This document shows, one piece after another, positions 27,655 to 36,587 of a DNA stretch of 64,000 nucleotides. The stretch lies in assembly GCF_001546855.1 (NCBI RefSeq), contig NZ_KQ958206.1:157576-221575 (forward strand). The letters run 5' to 3'. The translations under genes were made by a program, and so were the position numbers. The notes under the pieces are model-generated. The model saw only the letters and a program-made list of their open reading frames with translations. It did not search any database and was not told where the DNA came from. The first letter of the stretch is position 1. Each line of letters opens with the position of its first letter. The stretch is from Megasphaera sp. MJR8396C (GTDB lineage Bacteria; Bacillota; Negativicutes; Veillonellales; Megasphaeraceae).

Positions 27655-28695
27655 TTAGGAATTTTCGGTTAAAGGGTCCGCCTGTTGGGGGACGCTTTCG
27701 CGGACGATCAGTTCTGTCCCCGTGGCCACATTTCGCGGGGTTGCCTTGGGATTGCGGATGCGCCAACGGAGGGTTTCGACGGCTGATTTCCCTAAGTTTT
27801 CACAGGGAACTTCGACGGAACTTAAAGGCGGCTGGGCATATTCAGCTAAGGGGATATTGTCAAAGCCGATGACGGCAATGTCTTCGGGAATGCGCAGGCC
27901 ACGCTGCTGCAGGGCCCGGATGGCGCCGAGGGCGATGAGGTCGTTATCAGCGATGAAAGCTTCAGGAAGGGTGCAGCCTCGTTCTAAGAGGGCATTCATA
28001 TCCTGCTGAGCGGCTTCGATGGATGGGGACAACTCGTAGACCTTAGTGTCATCTATTTTTTTGTGGAGCTGATTCATGGCGTACGTATAGCCCAGGTAGC
28101 GCATTTCAAAATTCGTGATCGGGACCGAGCTTCGCAGGTAGCCGATATCGCTCAGCCCTTGATCGTGAAGGTAGTGAACGGCCTGCCATACGCCGTCTAA
28201 ATTATGGATGGATACCATATCGAGGGGCGAGGCCGTCAGCTCGTTGTCGAGGACGACGATGGGAAGGGGGGCGCTTGCAACGAGGGGCAGATCGTCATGT
28301 TCCATTTCCGTGCCTAGCATCAAGATTCCCGACGCTTGGGCAGCAGCGGCTTCGGCAATGCACGATGCCAGTTGATCCTGGCCGTCGCAGTAGGTGATGG
28401 TCAAGGTGTAGTGATGCGCCCGGGCCGCTTTTTCGACGGCTACGACGAGGCGGGTGAAAAATTGGGTACTGGTGATGATACTGCCCGATTTACGGTAGAT
28501 TAAAAAATTGATGACCCCTTGTGGAGCTACGGCCTTTTTGCTCGTCGTGCCGCGGTATCCAAGGCGGTTGGCCAGATTCAATACGGCGAGCCGCGTTTCT
28601 TCATTGACGCCGGGGCGTCCGTTTAAAGCAAGAGAGACCGTGGCCGGAGAAACTCCCAGTTGTTCTGCAATGTCTTTGATGGTCACTGTTGCCAT
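27655..28695 (-). CDS. LacI-family transcriptional regulator
   Basis: A 346-residue repressor. Seen: HTH IKDIAEQLGVSPATVSLALNG with hinge, followed by a periplasmic-binding-type effector domain (about 60-335) containing GILMLGTEM, IPLAEYAQPPLSSVEVP and a closing RESV. It is the most likely regulator of the symporter at 29539 and the sugar operon starting at 31217. Effector unknown. Confidence 0.88.
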   Translation of the reverse strand: MATVTIKDIAEQLGVSPATVSLALNGRPGVNEETRLAVLNLANRLGYRGTTSKKAVAPQGVINFLIYRKSGSIITSTQFFTRLVVAVEKAARAHHYTLTITYCDGQDQLASCIAEAAAAQASGILMLGTEMEHDDLPLVASAPLPIVVLDNELTASPLDMVSIHNLDGVWQAVHYLHDQGLSDIGYLRSSVPITNFEMRYLGYTYAMNQLHKKIDDTKVYELSPSIEAAQQDMNALLERGCTLPEAFIADNDLIALGAIRALQQRGLRIPEDIAVIGFDNIPLAEYAQPPLSSVEVPCENLGKSAVETLRWRIRNPKATPRNVATGTELIVRESVPQQADPLTENS

Positions 28696-28813
28696 TTCAT
28701 ACCTCCTGCTTTTATAAAAATTTATGCATATCTGTTGAAATTATAAATCGATTCAATTAAAAGTGTAGCACGTCATAAAATGATAGTAAAGTCAGAAATC
28801 GGATCTAAGGCAT

Positions 28814-28902
28814 AAAAAGAGCCTTCCTTCAGTATGGGACCTCAGCAGTCTGCCTATGGCAGCTGTTCATGAGGAACCCGGTGGAGGAGAGGCTCTTTTT
28901 TC
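28814..28902 (-). terminator. Long three-tier hairpin after the cytidylate-kinase-like gene
   Basis: An outer 10-bp stem (AAAAAGAGCC with GGCTCTTTTT), a middle stem (GGG-CCTCA with TGAGG-CCC) and an inner CTGCC-TAT-GGCAG hairpin, flanked by A/T runs on both sides. It can terminate transcription in both directions. It is more elaborate than the other terminators here. Confidence 0.65.
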
Positions 28903-28903
28903 G

Positions 28904-29503
28904 TTATGCCTGAAGGAGTTCGACGTAGCGGATAATCAAGTCAGCTGCCTTGTCGAGGGGGATTTTTGAAGCGTTGATGGATAAAGAATATTTTTCAGGC
29001 TGTCCCCAACGTTCTCCCGTATAGTATTCGTAATAATCGGCCCGTTTCTGGTCTTCAGTCTTGATTTCCTGAAGGGTCTTGCCGTCATATTCTGTCCGGC
29101 CGCGTTCGGTACGGAAATCGTCGTCGGCGCAGATAAAGAAGGAATAGTGTTTGGAAAAGTCGCGCAGGACGAAGTCGCCGCAGCGGCCGAGGATGATGCA
29201 GGAACCCGATTTTGCCAGTTGGCGGATGATTTTCGATTCAGCGACGAACATGCTCGTGTCTGACGGGCCTTCAGCAGCCCCAAAAGAATAGAAGGGGATG
29301 AACCCGAGGGGGGCCGGCTCGCTCGTTTCCAGGGCCTTTAATTGTTCTTCCGTCCAGTTGCTGATCCCGAGTTCTTTGGCAGCCGAATCGATGATTTGAC
29401 GGTCGTACAAGTGAAAGCCTGTTTTTTTAGCGAGGAGCTGGGCGACTTCACGGCCGCCGCTGCCGTATTGACGACTGATGCTGATGATCGTTCTTTTATC
29501 CAT
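28904..29503 (-). CDS. Cytidylate-kinase-like protein
   Basis: A 199-residue P-loop protein of the cytidylate-kinase-like family (PF13189 type). Seen: ISISRQYGSGGREVAQLLAKKTG with an atypical P-loop (GSGGRE), YDRQIIDSAAKELG, and CIILGRCGDFVLRDF. Family members in anaerobes are often next to transporters and their substrates are unproven; it is not the housekeeping Cmk. It lies between the symporter (35 bases upstream) and the LacI gene. Confidence 0.75.
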   Translation of the reverse strand: MDKRTIISISRQYGSGGREVAQLLAKKTGFHLYDRQIIDSAAKELGISNWTEEQLKALETSEPAPLGFIPFYSFGAAEGPSDTSMFVAESKIIRQLAKSGSCIILGRCGDFVLRDFSKHYSFFICADDDFRTERGRTEYDGKTLQEIKTEDQKRADYYEYYTGERWGQPEKYSLSINASKIPLDKAADLIIRYVELLQA

Positions 29504-29538
29504 GAGTAATTATCCTTCCTTTCGTGGTGTGATGGATA

Positions 29539-30918
29539 TTAGTGAGCCTGTTCGGCCTGGGCATACAAGCCGGCCAATTCCAAATGGATCTTGCGGACTG
29601 CGGCTTCGTCGAGGTCGTATTGGTTGAGGAAGTAGTAGCTGATGACATGGCAAGCGATGGGAAGCGCAGCGGTAATGGCTAAGATGCCGCTGGCAACGGC
29701 CGGCGTAATGGCGGCGCCCGGCTGATAGCTGACGAAGGTCAAAATCAGACCGATGCCGGCGCCGACGAGACTCATGGCAAATTTCTGAGAGAAGAGGGCG
29801 ACGGCGCCGAGGACACCGGCCATCTTCTTATTGAACTTAAGCTGGCACAAATCGGCGCAGTCTGCCGGAAGGGCCCAGTAGACGACGATGCCGAGTTCGC
29901 CGAAGAAGGTCGATAAGATGAGGAACAGGGACGACAAGAGATAGTGTTCTGGCGGAATGATGAGAATCGGAGCGGCCGTTACAGCAGCGCCTAAGGTAGC
30001 GACGCGGAGCATGGCCAACTTGTTGAAGACTTTTTTGCGGATGAGCCACATGGATACGATGGGAGCGACGATGCCGGCAATGGAGAAAGCCGATAAGAGG
30101 CCCGTCAGGTAGGCGTCGTTCTGGGCCAAATAGTACTTGGCGTAATAGATGGCGGAGCTGCCTTTAAAGGTGAAGGCGGCCTGCGTCAAGGCAAAGAAGA
30201 TGTAGAAACTGCGAAGCGTTCGGGTCTTAGCAATGATTTTAATTTTAGAAAAGAGGGTGTCATTTTCGTCTTTGACGATCAGCGGATGGCTGCGTTCTTT
30301 AGTGCCGAAGAAGCAGGCCAAGGTACAGCAGGCGGCGAGGATACCGATGATGATCATGGCGTGGCTGTAAGCCTGGGCTTCATGGGCTTTGTCGTAGGTG
30401 GCAACGAACATTGGGACGACGGCCGAGCAGAGCAGGAAGGCCGACTTGGCCAAGGGGAAACGGTAGGAATTGATGGCCAGGCGTTCTGCCGGATTATCGG
30501 TCAGGACCGAGAGCAGGCCGACGTAAGGAACGACGGTGCTGGCATACATCAGGATCAAGAAAATATAGGTTACAAAGGCGTAAATCAATTTCCCTGTGTA
30601 GGATAAGTCGGGAGCAAGAAAGACTAAAAAGCAAGATAAGCCGTAGGGGATGGCTAAGTACAGCAAGAAGGGACGGTAATGACCGTGTTTCGTTTCGTGA
30701 CGGTCGGCAAAGTTGCCGATGATCGGATCCGAAAAGGCATCGACCAGCCGGGCGATGAGGAATAAGGCCCCCATGGCACTGGCTGTAAGGCCGACGACGT
30801 CGGTGTAGAAGTAGGGAAGAAACATCATGGTCATACCGAAGAAGATGTTGGCCGAAGAATCTCCAAGGCCGTAACAGATTTTTTCGCGGATACTGATGTG
30901 ATCAGCTGCAGGTTGCAT
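29539..30918 (-). CDS. GPH-family (glycoside-pentoside-hexuronide) sugar:cation symporter
   Basis: A 459-residue, about 12-TM major-facilitator-type symporter. Seen: ICYGLGDSSANIFFGMTMMFLPYFYTDV near the start (the family start pattern), RLVDAFSDPIIGNFADRHETKHGHYRP (conserved loop 2-3 with D and R/K), and PADCADLCQLKFNKK. It most likely imports the sugar used by the divergent operon at 31217. Exact substrate unknown; pentose or branched pentose is favoured by context. Confidence 0.85.
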   Translation of the reverse strand: MQPAADHISIREKICYGLGDSSANIFFGMTMMFLPYFYTDVVGLTASAMGALFLIARLVDAFSDPIIGNFADRHETKHGHYRPFLLYLAIPYGLSCFLVFLAPDLSYTGKLIYAFVTYIFLILMYASTVVPYVGLLSVLTDNPAERLAINSYRFPLAKSAFLLCSAVVPMFVATYDKAHEAQAYSHAMIIIGILAACCTLACFFGTKERSHPLIVKDENDTLFSKIKIIAKTRTLRSFYIFFALTQAAFTFKGSSAIYYAKYYLAQNDAYLTGLLSAFSIAGIVAPIVSMWLIRKKVFNKLAMLRVATLGAAVTAAPILIIPPEHYLLSSLFLILSTFFGELGIVVYWALPADCADLCQLKFNKKMAGVLGAVALFSQKFAMSLVGAGIGLILTFVSYQPGAAITPAVASGILAITAALPIACHVISYYFLNQYDLDEAAVRKIHLELAGLYAQAEQAH

Positions 30919-30986
30919 ATATATCGCACTCCTTTTTAAATAATTAAAACCGTTAGTTAAACTATATGCTAAATATTACCATTAAA

Positions 30987-31147
30987 TTTAATTAAAATCA
31001 AGAGTGATATACCATGAAATCATTTAAATTTCGATGTATTGTTGGCATAAATGGCGCTATATAATGAATTTTATTATATATTAACGCGTAAATACCTAAA
31101 AATAACCGGGAAAATTTTTATTTAAACTATTGAAATTTTTAATTAAA
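30987..31147. promoter_or_regulatory. Paired TTTAATTAAA palindromes in the divergent sugar promoter region
   Basis: Identical 10-bp palindromes at 30987-30996 and 31138-31147. The second lies inside the spacer of the isomerase promoter. The region is strongly A/T-rich, so this may be chance; if real, they are candidate operators for looping by the LacI protein. Confidence 0.35.
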
Positions 31148-31158
31148 TAATTTATAAT
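31130..31158 (+). promoter_or_regulatory. Promoter of the isomerase-transketolase-kinase operon
   Basis: TTGAAA (31130-31135), 17 bases, TATAAT (31153-31158), 58 bases before the isomerase ATG. Confidence 0.75.
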
Positions 31159-31216
31159 GGGTTCAAGAAGTTTAAGAACACAAATACGTATGCCTAAGCT
31201 TAAAGGAGGCTTTATC

Positions 31217-32617
31217 ATGACTACTATTAAAATCGGTTTTGCGCCGACACGACGCAGCATTTTTAGCGCCCCCGATGCCGTCAAGTATCGAGGATTGACG
31301 AAACAGAAGTTGGAAGAGTTAGGTATCTCCTTCGTCGATATCGACGATATCAATGAAGAAGGCCTGCTCTATGATGAAAAGGACCGGTTGAAGATTGTCG
31401 AAAAGTTTAAAGCAGAAAAGATCGACGGCCTGTTCCTGCCGCACTGTAATTTCGGGACCGAGTATGAATGTGCCCGCTTGGCCAAAGACTTGAACGTTCC
31501 CGTCCTCTTGTGGGGCCCCCTCGATGAACGGCCGGATGAAAAGGGCATTCGCCTGCGCGATACCCAGTGTGGCCTCTTTGCTACCGGTAAAGTACTTCGT
31601 AGGTTTAGAGTCCCTTTTACGTACATGACCAACTGTCGTCTCGACGATCCCGTCTTTGAACGGGGCCTTAAAGATTTCCTAGCTGTCTGTAACGTCGTCA
31701 AGACCTTCCGCAATATCCGCATCCTGCAGATCGGTCCCCGTCCTTATGATTTCTGGTCGACCATGTGCAATGAAGGGGAACTCTTAGAAAAGTTCAACAT
31801 TCAACTGGCACCGATCCCGATGCCGGAACTGACGGAAGCCGTCGCCAAGGCCAAAGCCGAAAAGACGGAAGTCGACAAGGCCGTTGCTTACATCCGCTCC
31901 CACATGGATGTCCGCATTAAAGACGACGAAGTCGAAAACGTAGCCGGCCTGTACGTCGCCATGAAAGGACTGATGGAAAAATACGGCTGTAACGCCGGTG
32001 CCATCCAGTGCTGGAATGCTCTCCAGGGTGAACTCGGTGTCATGCCTTGTGCCGCTAACGCCATGCTCAATGAAATCGGGATTCCCATGGTCTGTGAAAC
32101 GGATATCCACGGTGCTATTACGGCTCTCCTAGTAGAAGCGGCAGCCCTCGACGGCACGCGTTCCTTCTTTGCCGATTGGACCATCCGTCATCCGGATATT
32201 GAAAATGGGGAACTCCTGCAGCACTGCGGTCCCTGGCCGATTTCGGTTGCCAAGGAAACGCCGAAACTGACCTACCCCTTAGCCTTTGACTATCCGGGTA
32301 GCCTGACGGCCGAAGCCAAACACGGCGATATCAGCCTGGTGCGCTTCGACGGCGACAACGGCGAATATTCCCTGCTTCTCGGCAACGCCAAGGGCGTCGA
32401 TGGACCGGCCGGCATGGGCACCTACCTCTGGGTCGAAGTAGACAACATCAAACGGTTGGAAGCTAAAATCGTAGAAGGCCCTTATATTCACCACTGTGTC
32501 GGCATCCATAAGGATGTAGTCCCTGTATTATATGAAGCTTGTAAGTATATCGGCGTCGCTCCGGATCTCTATGATCCCATTGAAGAAGACGTTAAGGCAT
32601 ATTTGAGAGGAGAATAA
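31217..32617 (+). CDS. L-fucose/arabinose isomerase-fold sugar isomerase
   Basis: A 466-residue protein of the FucI/AraA-related family (COG2407 type), predicted to convert an aldose to a ketose with a divalent metal in the cytoplasm. Seen: KIGFAPTRRSIFS, LFLPHCNFGTEYECARLAKDL, ILQIGPRPYDFWSTMCNEGEL, and in the C-terminal half MVCETDIHGAIT, DWTIRHPDIENGELLQHCGPW and YIHHCVGIH. Start ATG 31217 follows AAAGGAGG. It heads an operon with split transketolase, kinase and mutarotase. Candidate D-apiose isomerase; D-arabinose, L-fucose or another pentose are alternatives. Confidence 0.75.
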   Translation: MTTIKIGFAPTRRSIFSAPDAVKYRGLTKQKLEELGISFVDIDDINEEGLLYDEKDRLKIVEKFKAEKIDGLFLPHCNFGTEYECARLAKDLNVPVLLWGPLDERPDEKGIRLRDTQCGLFATGKVLRRFRVPFTYMTNCRLDDPVFERGLKDFLAVCNVVKTFRNIRILQIGPRPYDFWSTMCNEGELLEKFNIQLAPIPMPELTEAVAKAKAEKTEVDKAVAYIRSHMDVRIKDDEVENVAGLYVAMKGLMEKYGCNAGAIQCWNALQGELGVMPCAANAMLNEIGIPMVCETDIHGAITALLVEAAALDGTRSFFADWTIRHPDIENGELLQHCGPWPISVAKETPKLTYPLAFDYPGSLTAEAKHGDISLVRFDGDNGEYSLLLGNAKGVDGPAGMGTYLWVEVDNIKRLEAKIVEGPYIHHCVGIHKDVVPVLYEACKYIGVAPDLYDPIEEDVKAYLRGE

Positions 32618-32619
32618 AA

Positions 32620-33435
32620 ATGGATCTTCGTGCAAAAGCTATTGATATCCGAAAAGATATCGTCAATCTGATTTACCACGCCGGAACAGGCCACATCGGC
32701 GGCGACCTCAGCGTTACCGACATTTTGGTCGACTTATATTATAAACAGATGAATGTCGGACCCGACAAGGTACAGGATCCGGAACGCGACCGCTTCGTTC
32801 TCAGTAAAGGCCATTGTGTAGAAGCACTTTACACCATCCTGGCCGACAAAGGATTCTTCCCGAAAGAAGAACTTCAGACCTATTCCCAGTACTTATCGAA
32901 ATTTATCGGCCATCCCAATAACAAGATTGCCGGCGTCGAAGTCAACAGCGGTTCCCTGGGTCACGGCCTGGCGGTTGGCGTCGGCATGGCCTTGGCCGCA
33001 AAAATGGATCAGCGCGCTTATCGGACCTACGTCGTCTTAGGTGACGGTGAATGTGATGAAGGTTCTGTTTGGGAAGGGGCTATGGCAGGTCCGCAGTATG
33101 GCCTTGATAACCTCACGGTCTTTGTCGACCGCAATCGCCTTCAGATTTCCGGTACGACGGAAGAAGTCATGGGCCAGGACAGCGCCGAAGAACGATGGGC
33201 TTCCTTTGGCTGGAACGTCTTGTCCATCCCGGGCAACGACATGGATGCCATCGACGCTGCCGTCGACCTGGCTAAACGTACGAAAGGGAAACCGACGGTC
33301 ATCATCGCTAACACGACCAAGGGCTGCGGCGTATCCTTCATGGAAAATCAAGCCGGCTGGCATCACAAAGTCCCCACAGCCGATCAGGTTGCAACAGCTA
33401 TGAAAGAACTCGACGAAAGGAAGGCAGCATTATGA
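32620..33435 (+). CDS. Transketolase, N-terminal (TPP-binding) subunit
   Basis: A 271-residue subunit equal to the first third of transketolase. Seen: GHIGGDLSVTDILVDLYY, RDRFVLSKGHCVEALYTIL, NSGSLGHGLAVGVGMALA, VVLGDGECDEGSVWEGAM (the GDG..N-type TPP motif) and DRNRLQISGTTEEVM. Works with the C-terminal subunit, which it overlaps by four bases. In the reported transketolase route for D-apiose a two-subunit enzyme acts on apulose 4-phosphate; here the same role is inferred. An ordinary pentose-phosphate role cannot be excluded. Confidence 0.85.
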   Translation: MDLRAKAIDIRKDIVNLIYHAGTGHIGGDLSVTDILVDLYYKQMNVGPDKVQDPERDRFVLSKGHCVEALYTILADKGFFPKEELQTYSQYLSKFIGHPNNKIAGVEVNSGSLGHGLAVGVGMALAAKMDQRAYRTYVVLGDGECDEGSVWEGAMAGPQYGLDNLTVFVDRNRLQISGTTEEVMGQDSAEERWASFGWNVLSIPGNDMDAIDAAVDLAKRTKGKPTVIIANTTKGCGVSFMENQAGWHHKVPTADQVATAMKELDERKAAL

Positions 33436-34358
33436 GCAAAGCCATTAAGAAAGTAATCGCAGAATTCCTCAGTGAGGAAGCCAAGGTAAATAAAGATATC
33501 GTTGTCCTTTGCAGTGACTCCCGCGGTTCCGGTGCTCTCGGCCCTTATGCCGAAGAACACAGTGACCAATTCGTAGAAGTCGGCATTGCTGAACAGAACT
33601 TGGTCGGCATCAGTGCTGGTCTGGCTGCTGCCGGTAAACGTCCCTTTGCCGTATCGCCGGCAAGTTTCCTCTCGACGCGCAGCATGGAACAGGCTAAAGT
33701 CGACGTCGCGTATTCCCATACCAATGTCAAACTGGTCGGTATCAGCGGCGGCGTCAGCTACGGGGCTCTCGGCATGACCCATCATTCGGCAACGGATATT
33801 GCTACCATGGGATCCATCCCCGGCCTTCGCGTCTACTTCCCGAGCGACCAGTATTTGGCGACGGCCTTGATGAAAGAATTCGTCACCGACAGTGAACCAG
33901 CGTATATCCGCATCGGCCGCAATGCCGTCGAAGACGTCTATGAAGACGGAAAACTCGACTTTACCATGGATAAGGCCGTTACCGTCCAAGACGGGACGGA
34001 ACTTACCATCATCGCCTGCGGTGAATTGGTCTATGAAGCGAAAAAGGCAGCCGAAACCCTGGCTGCACAGGGAAAATCCGTCCGCGTCCTCGACATGTAC
34101 TGCTTGAAACCCCTTGATACGGAAGCCATTCTCAAGGCAGCTAAAGAAACGAAGGCTATCTTGACGGTCGAAGAACATTCCCCCTACGGCGGCCTCGGTG
34201 CCATGGTCGCCCAGCTTACGGCTGCTGAACATCCGACGAAGGTCGTCAACTTGACCCTGCCCGATGCACCGGTCGTTACCGGTAATTCGGCAGATATTTT
34301 CCACCACTACGGACTCGACGCCGAAGGCATCGTCAAAGCCGCCAAGGAACTGCTTTAA
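33432..34358 (+). CDS. Transketolase, C-terminal subunit
   Basis: A 308-residue partner of the preceding gene. Seen: DSRGSGALGPYAEEHSDQFVEVGIAEQNLVGISAGLAAAGKRPF, of which GIAEQNL is the key TPP-activating Glu motif, then GVSYGALGMTHHSATDIA and the domain III part (about 185-305). Start overlaps the N-terminal subunit; the stop is one base from the kinase start. The enzyme would be an alpha2-beta2 assembly. Confidence 0.85.
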   Translation: MSKAIKKVIAEFLSEEAKVNKDIVVLCSDSRGSGALGPYAEEHSDQFVEVGIAEQNLVGISAGLAAAGKRPFAVSPASFLSTRSMEQAKVDVAYSHTNVKLVGISGGVSYGALGMTHHSATDIATMGSIPGLRVYFPSDQYLATALMKEFVTDSEPAYIRIGRNAVEDVYEDGKLDFTMDKAVTVQDGTELTIIACGELVYEAKKAAETLAAQGKSVRVLDMYCLKPLDTEAILKAAKETKAILTVEEHSPYGGLGAMVAQLTAAEHPTKVVNLTLPDAPVVTGNSADIFHHYGLDAEGIVKAAKELL

Positions 34359-34359
34359 T

Positions 34360-35856
34360 ATGAAATCGTATATCCTCGGCATTGATCAGAGCACGCAGGG
34401 CACCAAAGTACTGCTCTTTGACGATGCCGGGACCATCTGCCATAAGGCAACTAAGTCGCACCGACAGTATATTGACGAAAAAGGCTGGGTCGAACACGAT
34501 CCGGATGAAATCTGGTGTAATTTGAAGGATTTAATCCGGGACATGCTGGAAGCGGCCGACATAGACGGCCGGGATATCAAGGCCGTCGGCATCAGTAATC
34601 AGCGTGAAACGGCCATGGCCTGGAATCGTCAGACCGGACGGCCCGTCCATCGGGCCATCGTCTGGCAGTGTGCCCGGGGCGCGGCAATTTGTGAAGAACT
34701 TCGTCGTAAGGGGTTTGATTCTTTAATTAAAAATACGACGGGATTGCCTTTATCGCCTTATTTTTCAGCGGCCAAACTAGCCTGGATCCTGCGCCATGTT
34801 GAAGGTACCAAGGCCCTCATGGCTGAAGGCAATCTCTGTATGGGGACCATGGACAGCTGGCTCGTCTACTGCATGACCAAAGGTCAGGTTTTCCGTACCG
34901 ATTTTTCCAATGCCTCGCGGACTCAGCTCTTTGACATTGGGCGTTTGACCTGGTCTCAGGATGTCTGCCGTGCCTTTGGCATTGAACCGTCGGCCTTACC
35001 AGAAGTGACCGATTCAAACGGTCTGTATGGAAAGACGGATTTTGACGGTATCCTGCCGGAAGCCATTCCCATCCACGCCGTTTTCGGGGATTCCCATGCG
35101 GCCTTATTCGGCCAAGCCTGCCATCGACCGGGAATGGCTAAAGCTACCTACGGTACCGGTTCTTCGGTCATGATGAATATCGGCGATAAGCCCGTTTATA
35201 GTCAGCACGGTTTGGTGACCTCCCTAGCTTGGAGTCTCTCCGGCAAGGCGACCTATGTCCTTGAAGGCAATATCAACTACACGGGAGCGGCCATTACCTG
35301 GCTCAAAGACGATTTACAGCTTATCCAATCGCCGGAAGAAACGATGAATTTAGCTAAGGCGGCCAATCCGAAAGACCGCAGCTATTTTGTGCCGGCCTTT
35401 ACGGGTCTCGGCGCTCCGTACTGGGAAAGTCAGGCGACGGGCCTTTATACCGGTGTCACCCGCGTGACCGGTAAAAAAGAAATGGTCCGCGCCGTCCTCG
35501 ATGCCATTGCCTATCAGATCAATGACGTCACGACCTTGATGCAGCAAGAATCAGGCTATAGACTGCCGTCCCTTCGCGTCGACGGCGGTCCTACGAAAAA
35601 TGCCTACCTCATGCAGTTTCAAACGGATCTTCTCGATTGTCCCGTCGATGTACCGGAAGCGGCTGAACTCTCGGCCATTGGAGTAGCCTATGCCGCTGGC
35701 CTTGCCGTCGGACTCTACGATCAGGATGCCTTGTTTAAAGACATGAAGGGCCTTTCTTATGAACCCTCTATGGCAGGGGCACGACGTCGTGAATTGATAC
35801 AGGGGTGGCAGCAAGCCATCTCGCAAACCTTAGCAGTGACTCACCAAGGAGCCTGA
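34360..35856 (+). CDS. FGGY-family carbohydrate kinase, glycerol-kinase-like
   Basis: A 498-residue FGGY kinase. It looks closer to glycerol kinase than to xylulokinase: ISNQRETAMAW, AIVWQ, TGLPLSPYFSAAKLAWIL, FRTDFSNASRTQLFDI, GDSHAALFGQ, FVPAFTGLGAPYW and VDGGPTKNAYLMQFQ, including the Arg-Glu, Tyr and Asp that hold glycerol in GlpK. That suggests it phosphorylates a terminal hydroxymethyl group of a small or branched ketose such as D-apulose. ATG 34360 starts one base after the transketolase stop. Simple glycerol kinase activity is the main alternative. Confidence 0.78.
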   Translation: MKSYILGIDQSTQGTKVLLFDDAGTICHKATKSHRQYIDEKGWVEHDPDEIWCNLKDLIRDMLEAADIDGRDIKAVGISNQRETAMAWNRQTGRPVHRAIVWQCARGAAICEELRRKGFDSLIKNTTGLPLSPYFSAAKLAWILRHVEGTKALMAEGNLCMGTMDSWLVYCMTKGQVFRTDFSNASRTQLFDIGRLTWSQDVCRAFGIEPSALPEVTDSNGLYGKTDFDGILPEAIPIHAVFGDSHAALFGQACHRPGMAKATYGTGSSVMMNIGDKPVYSQHGLVTSLAWSLSGKATYVLEGNINYTGAAITWLKDDLQLIQSPEETMNLAKAANPKDRSYFVPAFTGLGAPYWESQATGLYTGVTRVTGKKEMVRAVLDAIAYQINDVTTLMQQESGYRLPSLRVDGGPTKNAYLMQFQTDLLDCPVDVPEAAELSAIGVAYAAGLAVGLYDQDALFKDMKGLSYEPSMAGARRRELIQGWQQAISQTLAVTHQGA

Positions 35857-35885
35857 CTGCCTACGTTTCGAAAGGACGTGTTGTT

Positions 35886-36281
35886 ATGAAGAAAAAAGGG
35901 ATTATCCACGGCCAGCTGGCCGGCGCCTTAGCCGCCCTGGGCCATAAAGATCGGTTTCTCCTCTGTGATGCCGGAATGCCGATTCCCAGTGGCGTTCCCA
36001 TTATCGATTTGGCTGTCGTAGGCGGCGTACCGACCTTTCGCCAAGTCTTCGACGCGATCATGGATGAAATCGTCGTCGAACAGTATACGCTGGCTGAAGA
36101 AATCAAAAAGACCAATCCGGAAATCTTGGGCCACCTGCGGGATACCTTGAAGGGGGCTGAAGAAGATTTCATTCCTCATGTAGATTTGAAAAAAGAATCA
36201 GCTCATGTTAAATTTGCCGTACGGACCGGTGAATTTTCCTACTATCCCAATGTCATTTTGCAGGCCGGCGTCTGCTTTTGA
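35886..36281 (+). CDS. RbsD/FucU-family sugar mutarotase (D-ribose pyranase-like)
   Basis: A 131-residue protein that interconverts ring forms of a sugar, feeding the reactive form to the isomerase or kinase. Seen: ALGHKDRFLLCDAGMPIP with the catalytic His and Asp, GVPTFRQVFDAIMDE, AEEIKKTNPE, and the end SYYPNVILQAGVCF; closest to RbsD. ATG 35886 follows AAAGGA. Last gene of the operon, before a strong terminator. Confidence 0.85.
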   Translation: MKKKGIIHGQLAGALAALGHKDRFLLCDAGMPIPSGVPIIDLAVVGGVPTFRQVFDAIMDEIVVEQYTLAEEIKKTNPEILGHLRDTLKGAEEDFIPHVDLKKESAHVKFAVRTGEFSYYPNVILQAGVCF

Positions 36282-36335
36282 TTAGAAGATAAAGATACTC
36301 CGAAACCGATAAGTTGAAAGAAGCCTCCTAGAGTG

Positions 36336-36390
36336 AAACGACCTCCTAACGTTAGACTTAAACATCTAACGCTGTGAGGTCGTTTTTTTT
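36336..36390 (+). terminator. Terminator of the sugar operon
   Basis: AAACGACCTC pairs with GAGGTCGTTT and an inner AACGTTAGA/TCTAACG stem, followed by eight T. Confidence 0.9.
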
Positions 36391-36587
36391 ACTATAGGAT
36401 GGGATAATATCGTCGTCTAACCTGTATTAACAGGGAGTTGCCCAGTGGTTCCGCCATTATGGTTGGTCAATCGATGCTGAATTTGCTCATGCTTGAAAGG
36501 TACCAGGTGTTTAAAAGGAGGGAAGGGTGGTAAAATGGATATAAGGATACACTGGATTTTTTTATAGGCAAAGGAGTTATTGTAGTT
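36391..36587. other. Intergenic stretch before the sigma-54 activator
   Basis: About 200 bases (the full gap from 36282 is 306 with the terminator) without an ORF worth reporting. No convincing -35/-10 pair was found; AAGGAG at about 36572 serves the activator. Confidence 0.4.

Noticed and set aside
33384..34382. A 332-codon minus-strand frame opposite the transketolase C subunit
   Set aside because: Shadow of a gene with clear TPP-domain motifs.
34360..35856. Xylulokinase
   Set aside because: Substrate-site motifs match glycerol kinase better than XylB.
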